Part shown: piece by piece, positions 7,301-12,680 of the stretch | How the letters are laid out: every line of letters starts with the position of its first letter | Position numbering within the stretch: position 1 is the stretch's first letter | Origin: Baffinella frigidus | Taxonomy: Eukaryota > Cryptophyceae > Cryptomonadales > Baffinellaceae | DNA: 16,429 nt | Reading direction: 5' to 3' | NCBI GenBank assembly: GCA_026770585.1 | Contig: MU646459.1 | Coordinates: forward strand, 253,659 to 270,087 | Notes under the pieces: model-generated | Seen by the model: only the letters and a program-made list of their open reading frames with translations | The model's database searches: none | Told to the model about the DNA's origin: nothing | Made by a program: the position numbers and the translations under genes

Positions 7301-7434
7301 ACACTACGTCATCGTCCCTGTACCTCTTTTAGCGAAGTACCCCTGTGGCCTAGGTAAGGGGTTATGAGGCTATCCTTTAGGTCCTTGCGGTTCTTTTAAC
7401 TCCCACCCTAGGCGGACACTGGAGCTGATTCTGC

Positions 7435-7496
7435 AGAAAAGCCCTGCCTCCTTTCGGATCGCATCAAGCCTCCCGGTACAGAGGATCGCAGCAGAA
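7435..7496 (+). repeat. Dispersed repeat copy (paired with 4482-4545)
   Basis: CAGAAAAGCCCTGCCTCCTT then CGGATCGCATCA then GGTACAGAGGATCGCAGCAG matches 4482-4545. A decayed CAGGGGTACC-like piece (AGCGAAGTACCCCTGTGG) lies upstream at 7332-7349. Confidence 0.6.
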
Positions 7497-7541
7497 ACCG
7501 GCTGAAGGGTAGTCCTCAAGTGGGGCGCGCCTCGTAAGGCA

Positions 7542-7643
7542 TCCCTTAAGTGGCGGGAGGGTCAGATTTATCCCCCAGCAGGTCGTAGCACCTCAGTTAC
7601 AGGCCTGAGTAGGAGCGTAATAGGCTACTCGCCACTTAAGGGA
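7542..7643. mobile_element. Foldback MITE, TCCCTTAAGTGGCG family
   Basis: TCCCTTAAGTGGCG at the left and CGCCACTTAAGGGA at the right are perfect inverted ends, with TA after the right end and a decayed CA on the left. The ends resemble family B (TCCCTCAAGTG at 9415), but the core is different. Confidence 0.75.
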
Positions 7644-7649
7644 TACTCA

Positions 7650-8100
7650 ACTGAGGTGACCATCACCGATGTACCGTGTGTGGAGCTGGTGCTGAATGTA
7701 CATGGTGGGCATGTGTTTATGTACACGGGTGCATCGATTCCACACGCACCGACCTCGCGGCGCACGTCGCACCACGCGAATCTGGCGTGGCTCCTCCACG
7801 GACGTGTCACAGGGTCGTGACCCTGTAGGGACGTGACTGCGCTCCCCCCCAGGCCCGCAACTTGTTGGGGGGGGCCACGCGACGATGGCCTGTGTATGAA
7901 ACAGGTGTGTTTTTGTGGAGTCTTTCTATTATTCCTGCACTTCTAAAAGTATTTCAATCCGGAATCCGGATAAGTTGACAGGTTTGTGGGCGATTGAAGG
8001 CGAGTTGACTTTGAAAACAGGGGGATTTTGTGCACAGGACATCGTCGCGTGGCAGTCCGCACAACGCCCCCGTGAGCCACCACACTCGGTTGGCACCACA
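7650..8100. other. No recognisable gene
   Basis: Only short frames with no recognisable motif. The G/C-run hairpin-like words CTCCCCCCCAGG and TTGGGGGGGGCC at 7842-7876 are the only visible structure. Confidence 0.4.
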
Positions 8101-8101
8101 C

Positions 8102-8108
8102 GAGAGAA

Positions 8109-8166
<58 letters not shown>

Positions 8167-8173
8167 AGAGAGA
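8102..8173. repeat. GA microsatellite
   Basis: A nearly pure AG dinucleotide tract, bounded on both sides by TTGGCACCA (8089-8097 and 8175-8183). The direct repeat suggests that the tract expanded inside a short duplication. Confidence 0.9.
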
Positions 8174-8208
8174 GTTGGCACCAAACGGTGTTTCTCCCGT
8201 GAGGCATG

Positions 8209-8324
8209 TACAGAGGTACCTCGCGCATGAAAGAAACTGCCCCCCCCCCTAGGGCCACCATCGGGCCCTAGGCATGGGCCTACTGTAGGGTCCTAGGAGG
8301 AGGCGGTTTCTTATGAGCGAGGTA
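8209..8324. mobile_element. CAGGGGTACC MITE, 3' tip mutated
   Basis: TA at 8209-8210, then CAGAGGTACCTCGCGCATGA and the family core. The right arm GGTTTCTTATGAGCGAGGTAC is intact, but the final CCCCTGTA is replaced by GCATGCA. Confidence 0.8.
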
Positions 8325-8343
8325 CGCATGCACGTGTCGGCAA

Positions 8344-8388
8344 GGCCTCCATCGTGTGAGCCTCGGTCGGACAGGTGACGAGCCTCGG
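8344..8388. repeat. Dispersed repeat copy (paired with 743-784)
   Basis: Contains GAGCCTCGGTCGGACAGGTG followed by ACGAGCCTCGG. It lies between two MITEs. Confidence 0.7.
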
Positions 8389-8405
8389 TGGTTGACTAAT
8401 GACGG

Positions 8406-8526
8406 TACAGGGGTACCTCGCTCATAAGAAATCGCCTCCCCGTAGGACACTACAGTAGGCCTATGCCTAGGGCCCTATTGTGGTCCTAGGGGGGTGGGCG
8501 TTTCTTATGAGCGAGGTACCCCTGTA
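8406..8526. mobile_element. TA-flanked CAGGGGTACC MITE (complete)
   Basis: TA at 8406-8407 and 8525-8526. The inverted ends CAGGGGTACCTCGCTCATAA and TTATGAGCGAGGTACCCCTG are perfect. The core is TACAGTAGGCCTATGCCTAG then GGCCCTATTGTGGTCCTAGG. Confidence 0.92.
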
Positions 8527-8690
8527 TCTTTGATCTCGCGTGCCTCCGCCACAGGAGGCTTCGCGCGATCCCAGCCTGACTGGACGCATGCTTCAACGCG
8601 CAACCCTAGGGAGATGAACAAGAGGGAAAACGTGCGTTCGTTACGGTTCGAAGCCAACATGGCCACCATGCATTCCACCTCACGGTGGGC

Positions 8691-8930
8691 TACAGGGGTA
8701 CCTCACTCATAAGAAACTGGCCCCCCCTAGGACCCTACAGTACAGGGGTACCTCGATTACAAGAAAACGCCTTCCCGTAGGACCCTACAGTAGGGCTATG
8801 CCTAGGGCCCTATGGTCGTCCTAGGGAGGTGACGTTTTCTTGTAATCGAGGCATCCCTGTAGGAATATGCCTAGGGCCCTACAGTGGTCCTAGGGGGGGG
8901 GCAGTTTCTTATGAGCGAGGTACCCCTGTA
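8691..8930. mobile_element. CAGGGGTACC MITE carrying a nested element (outer)
   Basis: TA at 8691-8692 and 8929-8930. It is inserted into R1 between GGTGGGC and CGAGGGTTT. The unfilled R1 copy reads GGTGGGC-TA-CGAGGGTTT at 15877-15892, so the TA target and its duplication are directly visible. Confidence 0.93.
8741..8861. mobile_element. TA-flanked MITE nested in another, GATTACAAG variant (inner)
   Basis: TA at 8741-8742 and 8860-8861, with arms CAGGGGTACCTCGATTACAA and TTGTAATCGAGG.ATCCCTG. Removing it and one TA restores the outer core CCCTACAG-TA-GGAATATGCC, which matches uninterrupted relatives. The first 12 bases equal the outer family, but the rest of the arm differs, so this is a distinct subfamily. 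Confidence 0.93.
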
Positions 8931-9363
8931 CGAGGGTTTGGCACCCCGGATATCTGGGGGTAACGTGACCAGGCTTGCTTCATAAAAGCCTTACAGTTAA
9001 TTACCTCGGGACAAGTTGACTTTTGATGAAAGGTTCGTACATGTAGTCCACCGTGTGGTCCGTGAAGGCCTTGCAAGATCAGCACTGCTCCACGTCGAAG
9101 TGGATCAAATCGAAGATGGAACTTGCAAGAATCCGCAGGGATCCACGGCACGTGCAGCCTATATCTACTTCTAGTGGACGTGACTATGGGAAAGTCACTC
9201 CGGTCATCCTACACGGGACTGCATCCCCAGAGCTCACTGCTTCTGGAGCTTTGCTACCAGGGCCTCGAGCTCGCTGACACGCTCCTGCAGCCCTGCGGAT
9301 CCAAACCCACCCCAGAGTCAGAACGAAGGGTCAGGATGAAGGGCCAGAATGAAGTTTGCTGGA

Positions 9364-9587
9364 TACAGGGGTACCTCGCTCATGAGAAACTGCCCCCCCC
9401 CCACAGGGCCACTATCCCTCAAGTGCCCAGTAGGCTCATACGCCCTACCGTATGGCCCTAGGACCTGCCTAGGACCTCTTGGGGGTCAATTCTGACCCCA
9501 TGGGCACTTACGGGATAGGGCCCTAGACATGGGCCTACTTGAGAGTCCTAGCGGTAGGCGGTTTCTTATGAGCGAGGTACCCCTGTA
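9364..9587. mobile_element. CAGGGGTACC MITE carrying a nested family B element (outer)
   Basis: TA at 9364-9365 and 9586-9587 with family arms. The core GGGCCAC-TA-GGGCCCTAGACATGGGCC is interrupted at its TA by another element. Confidence 0.92.
9413..9517. mobile_element. Family B MITE nested in another MITE (inner)
   Basis: TA at 9413-9414 and 9516-9517. The arms are TCCCTCAAGTGCCCAG and TGGGCACTTACGGGA. The inner CCGTATGGCCCTAGGACCTG and a GGGGGTCA..TGACCCC hairpin match the relative at 3010-3113. This shows that two unrelated end types use the same TA target rule. Confidence 0.9.
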
Positions 9588-9649
9588 CCCATCAGAACTC
9601 GAAATCCTGGGCCAGGCCAGCCAGGCCGCTGCAACCACCACCAAGTTGG

Positions 9650-9803
9650 TGGGCATGTCCCACTCGGTAGGCTACGGGGCACGTCCCTCCCCGGAAATCC
9701 GGGGGGGGGCGTGCCAAATTGCTCACTTTTGGCGTGTCTGGGGCAAGAATTCAATAATTAGCTTAAGCACGGTTCCTCGTAGTGTTCCGAGCGGACATGG
9801 AGG
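9650..9803. mobile_element. R1-like diverged foldback
   Basis: GCATGTCCCACTCGGTAGGC followed by TACGGGGCAC at the left is mirrored by CTCGTAGTGTTCCGAGCGG then ACATGG at the right. An inner hairpin at 9677-9714 pairs GGCACG..CCTCCCCGG with CCGGGGGG..CGTGCC. Confidence 0.6.
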
Positions 9804-10030
9804 TGTAGTCCGAGCAACCGCGTATGTGTTCTGCTTTTACAAGTCACACCTCCTTACAACCACCCTCTCATTCCACGATTTTCAGGAAAAAGGGGGGGGC
9901 GTCTTTCCGCATTCTGGGAAGATGGGGCATCAACCCTGATCAAATCCGGGGGCCGCTACCGAGCGAGGACGGGACACGATTTTAAAAACTTTAACCTGAA
10001 TCCTGAAGGAAATGTACTTTTAAGATGAAA

Positions 10031-10058
10031 AGCCAGGACCGGAATCCCGGTCCTGGCT
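10031..10058. repeat. Perfect hairpin AGCCAGGACCGG / CCGGTCCTGGCT
   Basis: 12-base arms with a four-base centre (AATC). The flank ACTTTTAAGATGAAAAGCC resembles the R1 end ACTTTTGATGAAAGG, so this may be the core of a worn R1-type foldback. Confidence 0.7.
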
Positions 10059-10217
10059 GTCTTATATGTGCCGAGTTGGCTCGACAGCGGCCTTGCAACG
10101 ACCGCCTGAGGAATGGCAGATCCACTCGAGGCTAGAAATGTGACCATTTTAAAAGTGGGATTCTTTTACAAGTGGGAAAAGGTGGGTATAGTAATTTTCA
10201 CACACGTAGGGGCGTTT

Positions 10218-10257
10218 GGTCACGTTACTGGGGGAATTCCCCCAGTAACGTAACCAA
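10218..10257. repeat. Perfect 40-base palindrome with GAATTC centre
   Basis: TGGTCACGTTACTGGGGGAA is followed by TTCCCCCAGTAACGTAACCA, with a single arm mismatch. It resembles the R1 central hairpin (CTGGGGGTAACGTGACCAGG at 8955) and is flanked by GGCGTT and GCCTGCC. It is probably the remnant of a foldback element. Confidence 0.85.
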
Positions 10258-10259
10258 GC

Positions 10260-10605
10260 CTGCCCGTGACTGGTACTAAATTTAACAACCCCACATTTAA
10301 AATACTCCATCTCCCAGCCTCGAGTGGATAGGCCCGGCTCGGATCGGTGACTTGAGAAAGGGAGAGGGGACTCCTAGCTCTGCCTGAGAAAAACTGAGCT
10401 CGCCGCAAAGCATTTCAGTTGTCCTTTTCTACTGGAGTTTCTGCGCTGAGTGTGTTTTCTGACGAGCTCCGTTTTACTGATGCAGAGCGACCACGCTAGA
10501 TTCTTGGAAGAGGTCGCCAAAAGTCGATTCCTCCTCAAGGCAAGGGTTTCAAAAGTTCACACCCGTAATCCTCATACGGGTTGAAAAATCCAACCCCCTC
10601 CTTCA
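10260..10605. other. No recognisable gene
   Basis: No repeat family, motif or convincing frame seen in this stretch. The longest frame (10220-10408, minus) starts inside the palindrome. Confidence 0.4.
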
Positions 10606-10612
10606 ATCTGGC

Positions 10613-11111
10613 GTGGTAGGACTACGGGGCGTGGAGGAGGAGGCGGGAGAGGGGGGTGGGACCAGAGAGGGCCTAAACCCCCTAAGAGGAAGAGGGAGGG
10701 AGGGGGCGAGAACCCAACCCCTAAACCCTAAACCCCTTGAGAGGAGGAGAGGGAGCGCCAGAGAGGGAGAGGGGGGCGAGACCAGAGAGGGAGATGGAGG
10801 CGAGATGATGATGATGATGATGATGAGGAGGAGGAGGAGGAGGAGGAGGAGGGAGAGTGGGGAGAGAGCAGGAGGAAGAGGGGGGGGGGGAGGAGGAGGC
10901 GGAAGAGGGGGGGCGAGAGGAGGAGGAGGAGGATGAAGAGGAGGAGCAGCAGCAATAAAGCAACTCTCAGTGACGTAAGCAAGGAGGAGAGGATGGAGGG
11001 GGGGGCGGAACCACCAGGAGGAGGGAGAAAGGGGCGAGACTCTAACCCCTAACCCCTAAACCCTAAACCCCCTAAGAGGAGGAGGGAGGGGCGGGACCAG
11101 ATAGGGAGCGC

Positions 11112-11112
<1 letters not shown>
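10613..11112 (+). repeat. Purine-rich tandem units with CCCTAAACCC and riboflavin synthase exon-tail echoes
   Basis: GAG/GGA-rich sequence in about three decayed units. Each combines CCCTAAACCCC(T/C)..GAGAGGAGG with GCG(G/A)GACCAGA.AGGGAG, and in two units GCGCC. On the minus strand the latter reads GGCGCTCCCT.TCTGGTC.CGC, matching the coding tail CGCTCCCTCTCAGGTCCCGC at 11386-11367. ATG/GAT trinucleotide runs lie at 10805-10827. Glu/Arg/Gly- or Ser/Pro-rich frames across it are low-complexity. Confidence 0.7.
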
Positions 11113-11179
<67 letters not shown>

Positions 11180-11180
11180 A
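11113..11180. repeat. CT microsatellite
   Basis: A CT dinucleotide tract. On the minus strand it separates the echo GKYVE (11201-11233) from the echo CGCTCCCT at 11111-11104, as if it had expanded inside a copy of the last riboflavin synthase exon. Confidence 0.9.
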
Positions 11181-11200
11181 CATACACACACAGGGTGAAG

Positions 11201-11233
11201 CTCCACGTACTTACCAACGACGTCCACCTTGGC
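11201..11233 (-). pseudogene. Echo of riboflavin synthase last exon (AKVDVVGKYVE)
   Basis: Downstream of the stop on the minus strand, after TTTTAG, the frame AKVDVVGKYVE repeats exon 3 residues with silent and replacement changes. It diverges right after GTGGAG into TG/GA repeats. It contains a consensus-like donor, TTG|GTAAGT. It may be a 3'-flank pseudo-exon or an alternative last exon. Confidence 0.75.
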
Positions 11234-11298
11234 CCTAAAACTCAGATGCGTCCAGCCCTGGACGCTTTCCTAAATCTACTTATGGAGCCACGTCCATT

Positions 11299-12648
11299 TT
11301 AAATTGGCCTTTTACCGCAACTTAAGACGACGCGGCCACTTTCAACATCTCCCGAAATGGCGTGGGCGGGACCTGAGAGGGAGCGCTCCACGTACTTGCC
11401 GACGACGTCCACCTCCAAGTTCACCTGAGGAATATGGGGCTTCTGATGAGGAAGAAGGGGCTTCTGATGAGGAATATGGGGCTTCTGATGAGGGGGATGG
11501 GGCTTCTGGTGAAGAGGACGGGGCTTCGTGTGCGTGTGCGTGTGCGTGTGTTTGTGTGTGTGCGTGTGCGTTTGTGTGCGTGAGAGAGAGAGAGAAGAGA
11601 GCGAGAGAGAGAGCGAGAGAGAGATAGAGAGAGAGAGAGGACTGGCGGGGCATCTGACGCCCCGTCCTCCTCATCTGAAGCCCCATCCTCCTCAAGGGCA
11701 GGAACCGAGCACCGGGCTGCGGATGAAGAAGATGGGGCTTCAGATGAAGAATATGGGGCTTCGGAAGAAGAATATGTGGGGCTTTGGATGAGGAGGATGG
11801 GGCTTCGGATGAAGAATATGGGGCTTCGGATGAGGAAGATGGGGTGTCTGGTGAGGAGGATGGGGCGTCTGGTGAGGAGGAACCGCTGCCAGTCCGGGGG
11901 GGCAATCTCGCTCTACGGCGTTTGCGTGCCTGTGTTAGGGAGAAGGGAGGGAGGGAGAGAGAGAGAGAGAGAGAGAGAGCGGCGGGAGGGGAGATCCACG
12001 CCAGATTGATCGAAGGAAACCGACACCTTATCCACGCCAGATCTGGCGTCGTTGATTTAAGAACTCAAGGGCTTTCCCCGTGAAGATGTCAGTGGATGTT
12101 TCGATCCCTCTGGCGTGGATGGGATCGCCGTTGACCTTTTCACCGACCGGCTTGGTGGGAAGGACGCTCTTCTGTTCCGAGTGTCCCTTCAAGACGCGCC
12201 AGTACTAACTTGTGTGTTCCCTCAGGACGCGCCCGTACTAACCCAGGACGCGCCCGTACTAAGGCGACCCTATTTTTGCTGACCTTTTCACCGGCGGGGT
12301 TGCAGGGGAGGACGATGTGGTCCTGGGTGTAGCCAGCCACACAGCGGGCTACGAAGGGCTTTTCGGCCCAAATCGGGCCACCTTTCCGTTACCTTATCCA
12401 TAGGAACCCCCCTATTCCCCTACGGGTTTCCTACCGTAGGGTCGTAGGTCTTATCGCTTAAGGGTTATTCAACAATCCCTTCGAAGTCCGCTGTGTGGGA
12501 TGAGGCTATGGAAGCCAACCCCGCCGAAACCATGGTGCACAGCTTAAGTGTATGGCTTGACGTCGTGAGTTCAATAAAATCTCATTATCCACAAAACGGG
12601 GGGAGGGGAGGGGGACTTTTTTGGGATGTTGGGAGTCTCTCGACCTTT

Positions 12649-12680
<32 letters not shown>

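Larger units (their letters stand above)
8621..9058 (+). repeat. Dispersed repeat R1, split by nested MITEs
   Basis: Without the insertion at 8691-8930, this copy aligns along its length with 15815-16007. Shared landmarks in order are CGTTACGG(T/A)TCGAA, CAACA(T/C)GGCCACCAT, CGGTGGGCTACGAGGG, a CCCCGGAT..GGGG hairpin, GTTACGTGA/GTAACGTGA, AGTTAATT and AGTTGACTTTTGA(T/C)GAAAGG. GGTGGGCTACGA near the start and TCGTA..TAGTCCACCGTG at the end are inverse-complementary, so R1 is itself a large foldback. Partial copies occur at 829-874 (inverted), 13358-13410 (inverted), 15632-15660 and 16150-16172. Confidence 0.8.

Noticed and set aside
592-9587. Clustered short palindromic repeats as a CRISPR array
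   Set aside because: The repeats are dispersed, about 120 bases long, TA-flanked and fold back on themselves. Spacing is irregular and there are no cas genes.
10613-10982. Gly/Arg-rich plus frame and Ser/Leu-rich minus frame
   Set aside because: Purine-rich tandem repeat with no unique sequence.
11304-12083. Plus-strand acidic frames with repeated DEEYGAS-type units
   Set aside because: The plus-frame repeat is explained by a 21-base minisatellite with inverted blocks. The strand opposes the riboflavin synthase exon that it overlaps.
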